The notes under the pieces: model-generated
The model's database searches: none
What the model saw: the letters and a program-made list of their open reading frames with translations, nothing else
What the model was told of the DNA's origin: nothing
Position numbers and translations under genes: made by a program
Assembly: GCF_013201895.1 (NCBI RefSeq)
Contig: NZ_CP053841.1
Coordinates: forward strand, 372,001 to 436,000
Length of the DNA stretch: 64,000 bases
From: Campylobacter blaseri
GTDB taxonomy: Bacteria; Campylobacterota; Campylobacteria; Campylobacterales; Campylobacteraceae
Reading direction: 5' to 3'
Part shown: positions 1 to 8,612 of the stretch, one piece after another
How positions within the stretch are numbered: position 1 is the first letter of the stretch
Layout of the letters: the number at the start of each line of letters is the position of its first letter

Positions 1-731
1 AAGTTAAAGGAAGTGATGGAGAGGTGTTTAAAGGTTATAACTTCTTTGTTCAAAAATACCTTTGGGAAGAGTATAGAAAATTTGGTATAGGGCATGGCCA
101 TGATTTAGCTGATTTTAACACTTATCATAGAGTAAGAGGACTTAGATGGCCTGTTGTCGATGGTAAAGAGACACAATGGAGATTTAATACTAAATTTGAT
201 CCTTATGCTAAAAAAGCTGATAGTAAAAGTGATTTTGCATTCTATGGAAATGCAGGCAAAAAGCTAAGCAAAGGTGACTTGCTAGATATAAAAGGCGATG
301 AGAAAGTTGATATCAACAACAAAGGCAAAATTTTCTTTAGACCATATATGGATCCACCAGAAATGCCAAGTAAAGAGTATCCATTCTGGTTATGTACAGG
401 ACGTGTTTTAGAGCACTGGCATAGTGGAACAATGACTATGAGAGTTCCTGAACTTTATAGAGCTGTTCCTGAAGCATTTTGCTATATGAGTGAAAAGGAC
501 GCAGAAGAGTTAAAACTAATCCATGGTGATAGCGTATGGGTAGAATCACGCCGTGGAAAAGTAAAAGCAAAAATAGATACAAGAGGTAGAAACAAACCGC
601 CACGTGGACTTGTTTATGTTCCTTGGTTTGATGAAAATGTATTTATTAACAAAGTTTGCTTGGATGCTACTTGCCCGCTATCAAAACAGACAGATTTTAA
701 AAAATGTGCAGTAAAGATATATAAGGCATAA
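1..731 (+). CDS. napA: NapA, periplasmic nitrate reductase catalytic subunit (3' end only)
   Basis: C-terminal part of the Mo-bisMGD nitrate reductase that reduces nitrate to nitrite in the periplasm. The frame is open to the left edge (first full codon at base 3), so the gene begins outside the window; the GTG at 24 is internal. Visible are the molybdopterin-dinucleotide-binding C-terminal region with [19 protein letters not shown] and the late [21 protein letters not shown] motif, both typical of NapA. The [4Fe-4S] domain and Mo-ligating cysteine lie upstream and cannot be checked. It heads a tight operon: napG begins 2 bp after the stop. The gene order napAGHBFLD is the epsilonproteobacterial type, with napA first and napC absent; electrons are thought to come through NapG/NapH. 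Confidence 0.96.
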   Translation, partial: VKGSDGEVFKGYNFFVQKYLWEEYRKFGIGHGHDLADFNTYHRVRGLRWPVVDGKETQWRFNTKFDPYAKKADSKSDFAFYGNAGKKLSKGDLLDIKGDEKVDINNKGKIFFRPYMDPPEMPSKEYPFWLCTGRVLEHWHSGTMTMRVPELYRAVPEAFCYMSEKDAEELKLIHGDSVWVESRRGKVKAKIDTRGRNKPPRGLVYVPWFDENVFINKVCLDATCPLSKQTDFKKCAVKIYKA

Positions 732-733
732 AT

Positions 734-1489
734 TTGAATATCTCAAGGCGTGAAATTTTAAAAAAGGGTATAAAAGGTGCAAGCTTAGCACTTGCTGGTG
801 GTTTTATATGGAGTATTGCTACAAAAAGTGAGAGCAAAATTCTTTTAAGACCGCCAGGAGCTTTAAAAGAGGAAATATTTAATGCAAAATGTATTAAATG
901 TGGCCTTTGTGTTGAAGCTTGCCCTTATAATACCTTAAAGCTTGCTAGCTTTAAAGATGATATTGCAATTGGCACACCATATTTTACGCCACGAGAAATT
1001 CCATGTTATATGTGTGAGGATATACCTTGTACTGCGATTTGCCCAACTGGTGCATTAGATGTAGATTTAGTTAGCACAGATGAAAAACTAGATATTAAAA
1101 AAATGCAAGTTGGTGTTGCTGTTCTTGATATGCAAAATTGTGTTGCATACTGGGGCATACAATGCGATGCCTGTTATAGAGCATGTCCATTAATAGATGA
1201 AGCCATTTATCTTGAATACAGAAGAAATGATAGAACAGCAAAACATGCATTTTTACTTCCTATAGTAGATCCAAATTTTTGCACAGGATGTGGAAAATGT
1301 GAAAGAGCTTGTATAACAGAAAAAGCAGCTATTTTTGTATTACCTAGGAAGATTGCTTTGGGCAGTGTTGGGGATAACTATATAAAAGGCTGGGAAAAAG
1401 GTGCGGATAAGAGATTAGAAAATGTTGATACATCTTTGAAATTTAAAAAGAGTAAAGCTGTAGATTATCTAAATGATGGAGAGTTTTAA
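734..1489 (+). CDS. napG: NapG, ferredoxin-type quinol dehydrogenase component
   Basis: Periplasmic four-cluster ferredoxin-like protein of 251 aa that with NapH passes electrons from the quinol pool toward NapB/NapA. The N-terminus SRREILKKGIKGASLALAGG is a twin-arginine-type signal (R5-R6 followed by a hydrophobic stretch), implying export by Tat; tatA is at 21960. Four cysteine clusters follow: CIKCGLCVEACP, CYMCEDIPCTAICP, CDACYRACP and CTGCGKCERACI. The start is TTG at 734; no later ATG would keep the Tat motif. The stop overlaps the napH start (TAATG), suggesting translational coupling. Confidence 0.95.
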   Translation: MNISRREILKKGIKGASLALAGGFIWSIATKSESKILLRPPGALKEEIFNAKCIKCGLCVEACPYNTLKLASFKDDIAIGTPYFTPREIPCYMCEDIPCTAICPTGALDVDLVSTDEKLDIKKMQVGVAVLDMQNCVAYWGIQCDACYRACPLIDEAIYLEYRRNDRTAKHAFLLPIVDPNFCTGCGKCERACITEKAAIFVLPRKIALGSVGDNYIKGWEKGADKRLENVDTSLKFKKSKAVDYLNDGEF

Positions 1490-2277
1490 TGAAGATAAAT
1501 ATAGTTAGAAGATTTATTCAAATTTTAATATTAATTCTTTTTATTTTGGGAAATCTTAAAATTTTAAATATCTTAGAAGGTAATCTAAGTAGCTCTATTT
1601 TATTTGGTGGCTTAGGTCTTAGCGACCCATATGCAGTTCTTCAAATATATTTAGCTACTTTTAGCGTATCAGCTACTGCTATAAGTGGGGCTTTGCTTGT
1701 ATTGTTTTTCTATTCTATAATCGCATCAAGGGCTTTTTGCTCATGGGTATGTCCTGTAAATTTGATAACAGATTTTGCATATTTTTTTAGAAAAAAGTTT
1801 AATTATGCAAAAGATACAAGGGTTATTAGGTTGCCAAAAAACTTTAGATACTACTTTTTAGGACTTAGCTTAATCTTAAGTTTTGTTTTATCAACTCCTG
1901 CTTTTGAGCAAATAAGCTTTGTTGGAGTGATACAAAGAGGTATAATTTTTGGCAATGTAATGGCAATAGGCGTAGCATTTTTTATATTTGCTTTTGATGC
2001 ATTTATACTTGAAAGGGGAATATGTTCAAATATATGTCCTTTAGGGGCTTTTTATTCTCTAGCTGGGAAATTCGCATTTGTGCGAGTTGAACATACAGTT
2101 GAAAACTGTACTAGATGTATGGATTGTAAAAAAGTTTGTCCTGAAAAACAAGTTTTAAACATAGTGGGTAAAAAAAATGCTTTTATAAAAAGTGAGTGCA
2201 TAAGCTGTGGTAGATGTATAGATATATGCAAACACGATGCTTTAAATTTTAGCATTAGACATAATAAGGAGAATTAA
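1489..2277 (+). CDS. napH: NapH, membrane quinol dehydrogenase component
   Basis: Inner-membrane Fe-S protein of 262 aa, partner of NapG in quinol oxidation for nitrate reduction. Four hydrophobic segments are visible (about residues 9-26, 55-80, 120-137 and 150-175). Two cytoplasm-facing CxxxCP motifs (CSWVCP and CSNICP) are characteristic of NapH. Two C-terminal [4Fe-4S] clusters follow: CTRCMDCKKVCP and CISCGRCIDICK. The gene overlaps napG by one base and is followed after one base by napB. No napC is seen, so NapGH is the likely quinol-oxidising module, as described for Wolinella and Campylobacter. Confidence 0.95.
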   Translation: MKINIVRRFIQILILILFILGNLKILNILEGNLSSSILFGGLGLSDPYAVLQIYLATFSVSATAISGALLVLFFYSIIASRAFCSWVCPVNLITDFAYFFRKKFNYAKDTRVIRLPKNFRYYFLGLSLILSFVLSTPAFEQISFVGVIQRGIIFGNVMAIGVAFFIFAFDAFILERGICSNICPLGAFYSLAGKFAFVRVEHTVENCTRCMDCKKVCPEKQVLNIVGKKNAFIKSECISCGRCIDICKHDALNFSIRHNKEN

Positions 2278-2278
2278 T

Positions 2279-2782
2279 ATGAAAAAAATAATATTAGTAT
2301 GCCTAAGTATAGCCTGTGTTTGGGCTGCTGGCATAAACGATGAAAGCATTGGGTTAAGAAAAGTTAGCCTAATGGATGAAAATAAGGTAAAAATAGAAGA
2401 TATAAACTATAGTGCACAGCCCCCTGGAATGTCAACAAGATTTGATAGATCTTTTGAAAATGCGCCACCAATGATACCTCATGATTTAGATGGTTTACTT
2501 CCTATAACAACTGAACTTAATATGTGTACTACTTGCCATATGCCAGAATTTGCAAAAGATGTTGGTTCAACTTCTGTTCCAAAAAGTCACTTAGTTGATT
2601 TAAGAACAGGTAAAGATGACAAAGGAATGCTTGATGGCTCAAGGTATAATTGTGTTCAATGTCATGCTCCACAAGCAAACACAGAACCTTTAGTTAAAAA
2701 CAAATTTCATCCAAATTTCAGAGATGAAAAGTCAAAAACTAGTTCAAATTTGATTGATATTTTAAATCAAGGCGTTAAGTAA
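2279..2782 (+). CDS. napB: NapB, periplasmic diheme cytochrome c
   Basis: Small electron-transfer subunit of 167 aa that delivers electrons to NapA. It has a Sec signal peptide (MKKIILVCLSIACVWAAG, cleavage near residue 18) and two CxxCH heme-binding motifs, CTTCH and CVQCH, as the family requires. The family's conserved His ligands fit the PPMIPHD segment ahead of the first heme. AGGAG precedes the ATG at 2279. The gene sits between napH and napF with almost no spacing, so it is probably cotranscribed. Confidence 0.95.
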   Translation: MKKIILVCLSIACVWAAGINDESIGLRKVSLMDENKVKIEDINYSAQPPGMSTRFDRSFENAPPMIPHDLDGLLPITTELNMCTTCHMPEFAKDVGSTSVPKSHLVDLRTGKDDKGMLDGSRYNCVQCHAPQANTEPLVKNKFHPNFRDEKSKTSSNLIDILNQGVK

Positions 2783-2783
2783 G

Positions 2784-3236
2784 TTGGATATTAAAAGAAG
2801 AGGGCTCTTTAAAAAAATAAAAGAGCCTATTTCTCCTCCATATTTTAGTGGAAAGTTTGATTGTAAAGATTGTAGCGCACCTTGTGTTAGTAGTTGTGAT
2901 AGAGATCTATTAAGTTTTTTAGGTGATAAGGTTGAGTTTAAAGTGGTTGATTTAGGGTGCAATTTTTGCCAAAATTGTGCTTTAGCTTGTGAAAACATAG
3001 GTAAAAATGTTTTAAGTTTAAAATTTGAAGCCAAGGTTTTAGCTAAAGCTAGTTTGAACATAAACTTATGTCTAGCATGGAATGCCACTACATGTTATAA
3101 TTGCTTAGATAGTTGTAATTACAAAGCGATTGATTATTTTGGAGTATTTAAGCCTACTATTAATGACAAATGCATAGGTTGTGGTGAATGTTTAAGAAAT
3201 TGCTTCGTAAATTCCCTATCTTTAAAAGCAATTTAA
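2784..3236 (+). CDS. napF: NapF-like ferredoxin
   Basis: A 150-aa polyferredoxin without signal peptide, so probably cytoplasmic. Cysteine groups are CKDCSAPCVSSC, CNFCQNCALAC, CYNCLDSC and CIGCGECLRNC, enough for three to four [4Fe-4S] clusters. NapF is thought to interact with NapA or NapD before export and to help cofactor assembly; that role is taken from other bacteria. The start is TTG at 2784, one base after the napB stop. From memory, napF is present at this position in Wolinella succinogenes but missing from the C. jejuni napAGHBLD cluster. Confidence 0.88.
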   Translation: MDIKRRGLFKKIKEPISPPYFSGKFDCKDCSAPCVSSCDRDLLSFLGDKVEFKVVDLGCNFCQNCALACENIGKNVLSLKFEAKVLAKASLNINLCLAWNATTCYNCLDSCNYKAIDYFGVFKPTINDKCIGCGECLRNCFVNSLSLKAI

Positions 3237-3246
3237 AGGATAATAT

Positions 3247-4182
3247 ATGAAGTTAATTATATTTATTTTAATGTTAACTACTTTTTTATATCCAAATGAA
3301 AGCAAGCTTTTGCATACAGTCCACACAAAGCACAATGTTATGGATATCAAACTAAATAAAGATATATTATTTATTGCAACAGATGGCGGCGAGGCTTTAA
3401 TCTATGATATCAGTAAAAACAAAACTCTAAAAACTATTAAAATAGATAAAATTAAAACATATTTTGACACACAAAACGCAAAAATATTTAATATAGATAA
3501 ACTAAATTCAAAAGTTTTAATGCTTAGTGAGGGCGATTTTGGCTCAAAAGTTTTACATATATACTCTTATAGCGATGATAAGCTAACTAGCACTTCTTTG
3601 GAAAACGAAGCCATTAAAAAAGCACTCTTTATAGATGAAAACAGGGTTCTTCTAGTAAGTTTAAGTAGTGAAATTTACATTTACGACTTAGATAAAAAAG
3701 AAATTACTGAAACTTACAAAATAACAACATCTGCTTTAGGTGATGTAGAGCTATTATCTAAAAATGGCTTAGTTGTGATGGGTTGTGAGAGTGGAAAGAT
3801 ATATATTTTTTCTATAGATGAAAAAAAGCTTTTAAAAACTATAGATATGCATAAAGATAATATTTATGATATAGAAATTTCAAAAAACAAAACCATAGTA
3901 AGTGGCTCAGCTGATAAATTTGTAGGTATTTTTGTCAATGATAAAAAAGAACATATGAAATCTAGCTTTTTAGTCTATGCAGTAGGGGTTAGTGCTGATG
4001 GTAAAAAAGGTGCATTTATGAGTGATATAGATAGTAAAATAACTATTTTCGACACTAGTGCATTAAAAACTATTAGTAAAATAGATACAAAGCAAAGCAC
4101 GATAAGCGGAATTATCTTTTATAAAGATGATAAAATTATAAGTTTTGCATATGAAAATGATATAAAAATTTGGAGATATTAA
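3247..4182 (+). CDS. napL: NapL, periplasmic WD40-like accessory protein of the nap operon
   Basis: A 311-aa protein with an N-terminal signal sequence (MKLIIFILMLTTFLYPNESK) followed by recurring beta-propeller-like units such as IKLNKDILFIATDGGEALIY and a near-canonical WD motif (SGSADKFVGIF, about residue 220). Position and fold match NapL of Campylobacter and Wolinella, an accessory protein of unknown biochemical role. AAGGA lies 6 bases ahead of the ATG. The napD gene follows after one base. The assignment rests mainly on context plus the propeller repeats. Confidence 0.85.
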   Translation: MKLIIFILMLTTFLYPNESKLLHTVHTKHNVMDIKLNKDILFIATDGGEALIYDISKNKTLKTIKIDKIKTYFDTQNAKIFNIDKLNSKVLMLSEGDFGSKVLHIYSYSDDKLTSTSLENEAIKKALFIDENRVLLVSLSSEIYIYDLDKKEITETYKITTSALGDVELLSKNGLVVMGCESGKIYIFSIDEKKLLKTIDMHKDNIYDIEISKNKTIVSGSADKFVGIFVNDKKEHMKSSFLVYAVGVSADGKKGAFMSDIDSKITIFDTSALKTISKIDTKQSTISGIIFYKDDKIISFAYENDIKIWRY

Positions 4183-4183
4183 G

Positions 4184-4525
4184 ATGACGATTTCAAGTAT
4201 AGTTATAAATTTAAAAAAAGAAAATTTTAAAGATGAAGTAATAAAAAAGGTTAAAACCTTTAAAGAGTGCGAGATTGTAACAAGCCAGGATAATAAAATA
4301 GTAGTTATAGTAAGCACAAAAAACACAGATGAGCAGATATCTATATTTAAACAAATTCAAAATATTAACGGGGTTGATGATGTGGCTATGATATATAGCT
4401 ATGATGAATTAGATAAGGATATTAAAAATTTAAAAAATGCACCTAGTGTAAGTAAAATTTTAGATGACGATGTAGATACTAAAGATGTAGTATATAAAGG
4501 TAGCATTCACTATAAGGTAAAATAG
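4184..4525 (+). CDS. napD: NapD, NapA maturation chaperone
   Basis: Cytoplasmic chaperone that binds the Tat signal peptide of NapA before export. The 113-aa product has the small ferredoxin-like fold pattern of NapD: MTISSIVINLK as the first strand, then EIVTSQDNKIVVIV and INGVDDVAMIYSYDE, resembling the family's late GVLSAALVYH-type strand. It carries a roughly 30-residue charged C-terminal tail beyond the core. It is the last gene of the nap operon; a stable hairpin lies about 100 bp downstream (4631-4650). Confidence 0.88.
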   Translation: MTISSIVINLKKENFKDEVIKKVKTFKECEIVTSQDNKIVVIVSTKNTDEQISIFKQIQNINGVDDVAMIYSYDELDKDIKNLKNAPSVSKILDDDVDTKDVVYKGSIHYKVK

Positions 4526-4630
4526 TAATTTTAGGTTTAAAACTACTTATATTTTAGGTTGCCATCTATTTACTCTTACTATATATAATTATACATATCA
4601 AAAAATGATAGAACTTCCTTTCAAAAAAGC

Positions 4631-4650
4631 GAGGAGAATTTATTCTCCTC
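4631..4650. terminator. Perfect inverted repeat between nap operon and porin gene
   Basis: GAGGAGAAT and ATTCTCCTC form a 9-bp perfect stem around TT; flanking AAAGC and GCTTT could extend it across a short bulge. The plus strand has only a weak T stretch after it. Read on the minus strand it is followed by GCTTTTTTG, a better U tract. It may end the nap transcript or fold in the porin 5' leader. Confidence 0.45.
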
Positions 4651-4763
4651 AATGCTTTAAAATTACAATTTTATACATTTTTAAGCCTTTTGGTAAACAT
4701 TTGGCAACAATTTGGTGTCTTTTCGGTAAATTTAAGATAATTTTAAGCAAAAGATACAAACTT

Positions 4764-4778
4764 TTATGCTACTATAAC
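4764..4778 (+). promoter_or_regulatory. Candidate porin promoter -10 region
   Basis: TTATGCTACTATAAC lies about 35-45 bases before the porin ATG. Either TATGCT or TATAAC could serve as the -10 element. No convincing -35 is seen, which is usual for sigma-70 promoters in Campylobacter. Confidence 0.35.
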
Positions 4779-4811
4779 AACATTGAAACCAAAATTTTAA
4801 AAGGAGTTCTA

Positions 4812-6104
4812 ATGAAATTAGTAAAATTGAGTTTAGTAGCAGCTATGGCTGCGGGACTTATGGCAAGTACAGCTTCAGCTACACCACTAGATGAGTTAAT
4901 CAAAAATGTAGATGCAAACGGCTATGCTAGAATGAGATATCAAACAAACAAAGCAGATGTAGGTGTTAAGGATCCAAAAAGTGGTAAAATGACTCGTGAA
5001 AAAGACCATACAGGTAGATGGGAATTTAGAGGTCAACTACACCTAAAAACTATGATAGATGACAACTTCTTTGCAGTAGTTGGCGGTGACTATAGATATA
5101 GAACACAAGGTCATGGTGGTTATAAGAATAGTAAAGATGAACTTGTTGGTAGCACTGCAACTTCATATGGTAAACACGATTCAAGACTATCAAATTTCCA
5201 CTTTGGATATAACATAGCTGGAACAACTGTAACAGTTGGTAGACAAGCTCTTGGAACATTCTTTACTGATGATATGTTCGGTGATGGTATCAAAGTTGTA
5301 AACACAGATATTGAAGGTTTAACTCTAGCAGCTTTATTTATGGATACATTAGAAGCAGATGGTGATATTGCAACAAAAGACTTATTTAAAGATCCAACAA
5401 CTGGTAAAAAAACTGGCAAAGAAACTACAGATCATAACCTATATGGTGTAGCAGCTATTGGTTCATATGATCCAGTATCTTTCCAACTATGGTATGCAAT
5501 TTTAGAAGATGTAACTGATTTATTTGCAGTTGAGTTAACAGCTGGTTTTGATGTTGCAGATAATATCAACATTGGCTTAAAAGGTCAATATGCATTCTCA
5601 AATATGGATAGCAAATTTAAAACTAGTCTTAAAAATAATGTAGATGATGGTGAGTTCTGGGGTATCGAAGCTTCAACAAAACTATTTGGCTTAGACTTTA
5701 CAGCTGGTTATGTTGATTACTCAGCAGACAAAAAAGATAAACTATCTTTAGTTTCATTTGAAGATATAGGCTCATTTATCAATGCTGGTGAACAATTAGT
5801 TTACTCTGATGGTGGTGACTATACACTATTTAAAGGTGATAACAACTACTTCTTTGTAACAGCAATGTATGAAATTCCAAACACAAACTTTAGTTTTGGT
5901 GCTGATTACTTAAATGGTAAAAATAAGTTCAAAGAAGGTGTTGATAATGTAGAAATTAAAAAACAAGAAATTGTTGGTAGATTTGCTTACAAAGCTACAG
6001 AACAGCTTAAATTCTCAAGCTACTATTCACATTATCAAGAAAAATTTGATGGAAAAAAAGACAAATTTGATGAATTTAGATTTGAAGCTAAATACTCATT
6101 CTAA
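4812..6104 (+). CDS. porA: Major outer membrane porin, MOMP/PorA family
   Basis: A 430-aa outer-membrane beta-barrel, about the size of Campylobacter MOMP. The ATG at 4812 is chosen because AAGGAG stands 6 bases before it and the protein then begins with a clean signal peptide (MKLVKLSLVAAMAAGLMA, cleavage after ASTASA). The mature start TPLDELIKNVDANGYARMRY is the conserved MOMP opening. Alternating-hydrophobicity strands continue to the C-terminal strand FRFEAKYSF, ending in Phe as expected for Bam-dependent barrels. The open frame continues upstream to 4605, but that part is not protein-like. A strong terminator follows at 6122. The gene is probably monocistronic and highly expressed. Confidence 0.93.
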   Translation: MKLVKLSLVAAMAAGLMASTASATPLDELIKNVDANGYARMRYQTNKADVGVKDPKSGKMTREKDHTGRWEFRGQLHLKTMIDDNFFAVVGGDYRYRTQGHGGYKNSKDELVGSTATSYGKHDSRLSNFHFGYNIAGTTVTVGRQALGTFFTDDMFGDGIKVVNTDIEGLTLAALFMDTLEADGDIATKDLFKDPTTGKKTGKETTDHNLYGVAAIGSYDPVSFQLWYAILEDVTDLFAVELTAGFDVADNINIGLKGQYAFSNMDSKFKTSLKNNVDDGEFWGIEASTKLFGLDFTAGYVDYSADKKDKLSLVSFEDIGSFINAGEQLVYSDGGDYTLFKGDNNYFFVTAMYEIPNTNFSFGADYLNGKNKFKEGVDNVEIKKQEIVGRFAYKATEQLKFSSYYSHYQEKFDGKKDKFDEFRFEAKYSF

Positions 6105-6121
6105 TAATCTTAGAATAATAT

Positions 6122-6148
6122 AAGGCGAGATTTTCTCTCGCCTTTTTT
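6122..6148 (+). terminator. Rho-independent terminator after the porin gene
   Basis: AAGGCGAGA pairs with TCTCGCCTT (9 bp) around a 5-base loop and is followed directly by a T run. It lies 18 bp after the porin stop. Confidence 0.9.
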
Positions 6149-6171
6149 AAATTTAACTATAAGGTTCCTTA

Positions 6172-6654
6172 ATGCAATTTTTCAAACTTTCTTTTTTAAT
6201 ATCTTTTTTACTTCTAACAAATATTTATGCTCAAAATAATTCTAATATTGATGTTAGTTCTCAATCTAAAAAACATATTAAAGATGAAAATACTACACAA
6301 CCTAAAAAGTTATCTGTTTCTCAAATTATAGGCAAACAACTTTTTGAGGTTAATTGCCAAAAATGTCATGGAGTAAATGGAGAGAAAAAATCATCTCCAA
6401 AATCCAGAAGATTGTCTTCTATGACTTCAGAAGAAATTTACTATACATTTAAGAAATACTATACTTTTGGTTTGAATGTAGGTGGAAGTTCAAGAGTGAC
6501 AATGGAAGCTGTGGCAAGTAAAATTACTCTAGATGAGTTAGAACAAATTATATCTTATATTAAAAATGATGATGAATTTTTAAAAAGAAACTACAAATTA
6601 AAAAATACAGATATATCTGATAAACCTACTTCACAGGGTGTTTATATAAAATAA
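6172..6654 (+). CDS. Periplasmic monoheme cytochrome c
   Basis: A 160-aa secreted class I-type cytochrome. It has a signal peptide (cleavage near A20, IYAQ), a low-complexity linker to about residue 48, and then a cytochrome c domain with C62-Q-K-C65-H66. A methionine ligand is plausible in SRVTMEAVASKI, and the C-terminal helix LDELEQIISYIKN is typical. It sits between the porin terminator and its own terminator-like hairpin, so it is likely transcribed alone. Its partner is unknown; a shuttle between the bc1 complex encoded just downstream and a terminal oxidase or peroxidase is inference. Confidence 0.85.
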   Translation: MQFFKLSFLISFLLLTNIYAQNNSNIDVSSQSKKHIKDENTTQPKKLSVSQIIGKQLFEVNCQKCHGVNGEKKSSPKSRRLSSMTSEEIYYTFKKYYTFGLNVGGSSRVTMEAVASKITLDELEQIISYIKNDDEFLKRNYKLKNTDISDKPTSQGVYIK

Positions 6655-6671
6655 GTTTGATAATTTTTATC

Positions 6672-6708
6672 AAAAAATAAGCTTTGATTTTACATATGCT
6701 TATTTTTT
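6672..6708 (+). terminator. Terminator-like hairpin after the cytochrome c gene
   Basis: AAAAATAAGC pairs with GCTTATTTTT (10 bp) and is followed by another T. A second, smaller perfect stem (TTTGATAA/TTATCAAA, 6656-6674) immediately precedes it. The stem is AT-rich, so its strength is uncertain. Confidence 0.55.
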
Positions 6709-6794
6709 ACTAGCTATTTTTTAAATATGCTTTTAATATCATGCTTTTTAGATAAATTTGCTTTTATTTCATTTCTTTTTTATTATTTTTAGGA

Positions 6795-6800
6795 TAGAAT
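6795..6800 (+). promoter_or_regulatory. Candidate petABC -10 element
   Basis: TAGAAT follows a T-rich stretch ending TTTTTAGGA, the usual look of a Campylobacter vegetative promoter. It lies 40 bases before the petA ATG. Confidence 0.4.
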
Positions 6801-6839
6801 ATTAATCATTAATTAATACATTATTTAGAAAGGTTGAAC

Positions 6840-7340
6840 ATGTCTCTTGAAAACAGTGAGCGACGTAAATTTATCGGCGCTTCTTTTAGTGCTGTAGCAG
6901 CTGTGGGTGGATTTTTTTCACTAGTTGCTATGAAAAAAACATGGGACCCACTTCCAAGCGTAAAAGCCGCAGGCTTTACGACGGTTGATTTAAGTCCATT
7001 AAAAGAAGGGGAGTTACATCAAATTACTTGGCGTAAAAAGCCAATTTTCATACTTAAAAAAACAGCTGATATGAAAGCAGATGATAACAGAGATGTTATA
7101 GTTGATGGTGCAAGATATACAGTTTGCATAGGATTATGCACACATTTAGGCTGTATTCCAAGCTATAAATCAGGTCAATTCATCTGTGCTTGCCATGGTG
7201 GTATTTTTGATATTAGTGGAAATGCTGTATTTGGTCCTCCCCCAAGAGGGCTTGATATACCTCCATTTAAAATCGATGGAACTAAGTTAGTTTTAGGCGA
7301 AACAAGTCCTGAATTTGAAAAACTTGTTAAGAAAGCATAG
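6840..7340 (+). CDS. petA: PetA, Rieske iron-sulfur subunit of the cytochrome bc1 complex
   Basis: Membrane-anchored [2Fe-2S] protein of ubiquinol (menaquinol):cytochrome c oxidoreductase. The ATG at 6840 is preferred over a TTG two codons earlier because GAAAGG stands 6 bases before it. The product is 166 aa. It begins with SERRKFIGASFSAVAAVGG, a twin-arginine-like anchor as in other Rieske proteins, and ends with the cluster-binding boxes CTHLGC and CACHGG plus the FGPPPRGL Pro loop. It is the first gene of petABC; petB follows after 10 bp. Confidence 0.96.
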   Translation: MSLENSERRKFIGASFSAVAAVGGFFSLVAMKKTWDPLPSVKAAGFTTVDLSPLKEGELHQITWRKKPIFILKKTADMKADDNRDVIVDGARYTVCIGLCTHLGCIPSYKSGQFICACHGGIFDISGNAVFGPPPRGLDIPPFKIDGTKLVLGETSPEFEKLVKKA

Positions 7341-7350
7341 GGGGTTGTAA

Positions 7351-8610
7351 ATGGCAAATATTAAAAAATCAACTAGTCTTGGCGATTGGTTTGATCAAAG
7401 ACTAGCTGTTAAGAAATTTTGGAATGTTATGGCTGCTGAGTATTGGATACCAAAAAATATTAGTTTTTTATGGGCTATGGGTGTTATACTTTTAGCACTT
7501 TTTGTTATTTTGTTTGTTAGTGGTCTTATGCTTGTTATGTATTATAAACCAGACGCGAAATTAGCATTTGATAGCGTTAATTATACTATTATGCAAGAAG
7601 TTGAATACGGTTGGCTATGGCGACATATGCACGGCATTGCTGCTTCTATTACATTTTTAATTATCTATATCCATACATTTACAGGGATTTATTATCGTTC
7701 ATATAAAAATGGTAGAGAGATGATTTGGGTTAGTGGTATTTTACTTTTTATCATATTTTCTGCTGAGGCATTTAGTGGATATATGCTTCCATGGGGTCAA
7801 ATGAGCTACTGGGCTGCCCAAGTTATAACTCAACTTTTTGGAGGAGTTCCAATAATTGGAGATGCTTTGGTTGAGTGGATAAGAGGCGATTATGCAGTAA
7901 GCGATCCAACACTTACTAGATTTTATATGCTTCATGTTTGTTTACTTCCTATCGTAATTATTGCTGTTATAGCATTTCACTTTTATAGTTTAAGGTTTCC
8001 ACATGTAAATAATCTTGATGGCGAAGAGATTGATTTTGATTTAGAAGGCGAAAAATATTTAAGCGGTAAAGTTAAAGAGTCAAAAGTTATACCTTTTTGG
8101 CCAGGATTTTTAGCAAAAGACTTTTTCTATGTTTCAATATTTATGATATTTTTCTTCTATCTTGTAGGGTTTAACTATAATTTTGCAATGGATCCTATTA
8201 ACTTTGAGCCAGCAAATAGCTTAAAAACACCTACGCATATATATCCAGAGTGGTATTTTTTATGGCAATATGAGATATTAAGAGGATTTTTCTTTGATAT
8301 AGGACCTTTGAAAGCTTCAGACATAGGACTTATAGCATTTTCGTTTGCAGGAGTGTCTTTAGGACTTCTTCCGTGGCTTGATAGAAGTGATGTTGTAGCA
8401 CCCGCACATAAAAACAGAGGCTTTTTTATATGGTTTTGGGTGTTACTAGTAGATATGATTTTACTTAGTATTTTTGGAAAATTACCAGCAGATGGCTCTA
8501 TAATGGGGATAAATAACACCTATATAGGTTTTGTTTTATCTATATTATATATAGGACTCATAGTGGTATTTTTACCTCTAATTACAATACTTGAGAGAAA
8601 AGGGAGATAA
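7351..8610 (+). CDS. petB: PetB, cytochrome b subunit of the bc1 complex
   Basis: A 419-aa membrane protein that oxidises quinol and holds hemes bL and bH. About eight to nine transmembrane segments are visible. Heme-ligand histidines fit WRHMHGIAASITFLIIYIH in helix B and MLHVCLLPIVIIAVIAFHF in helix D. The Qo-site PEWY motif is present (PEWYFLWQYEIL). The length corresponds to a fused b6/subunit IV form as in other bc1 complexes. GGGGG precedes the ATG. The gene lies between petA and petC in a compact operon. Confidence 0.96.
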   Translation: MANIKKSTSLGDWFDQRLAVKKFWNVMAAEYWIPKNISFLWAMGVILLALFVILFVSGLMLVMYYKPDAKLAFDSVNYTIMQEVEYGWLWRHMHGIAASITFLIIYIHTFTGIYYRSYKNGREMIWVSGILLFIIFSAEAFSGYMLPWGQMSYWAAQVITQLFGGVPIIGDALVEWIRGDYAVSDPTLTRFYMLHVCLLPIVIIAVIAFHFYSLRFPHVNNLDGEEIDFDLEGEKYLSGKVKESKVIPFWPGFLAKDFFYVSIFMIFFFYLVGFNYNFAMDPINFEPANSLKTPTHIYPEWYFLWQYEILRGFFFDIGPLKASDIGLIAFSFAGVSLGLLPWLDRSDVVAPAHKNRGFFIWFWVLLVDMILLSIFGKLPADGSIMGINNTYIGFVLSILYIGLIVVFLPLITILERKGR

Positions 8611-8612
8611 CA

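Noticed and set aside
4605-4811. N-terminal extension of the porin frame
   Set aside because: It crosses a hairpin and the likely promoter, lacks a ribosome site, and would bury the signal peptide.
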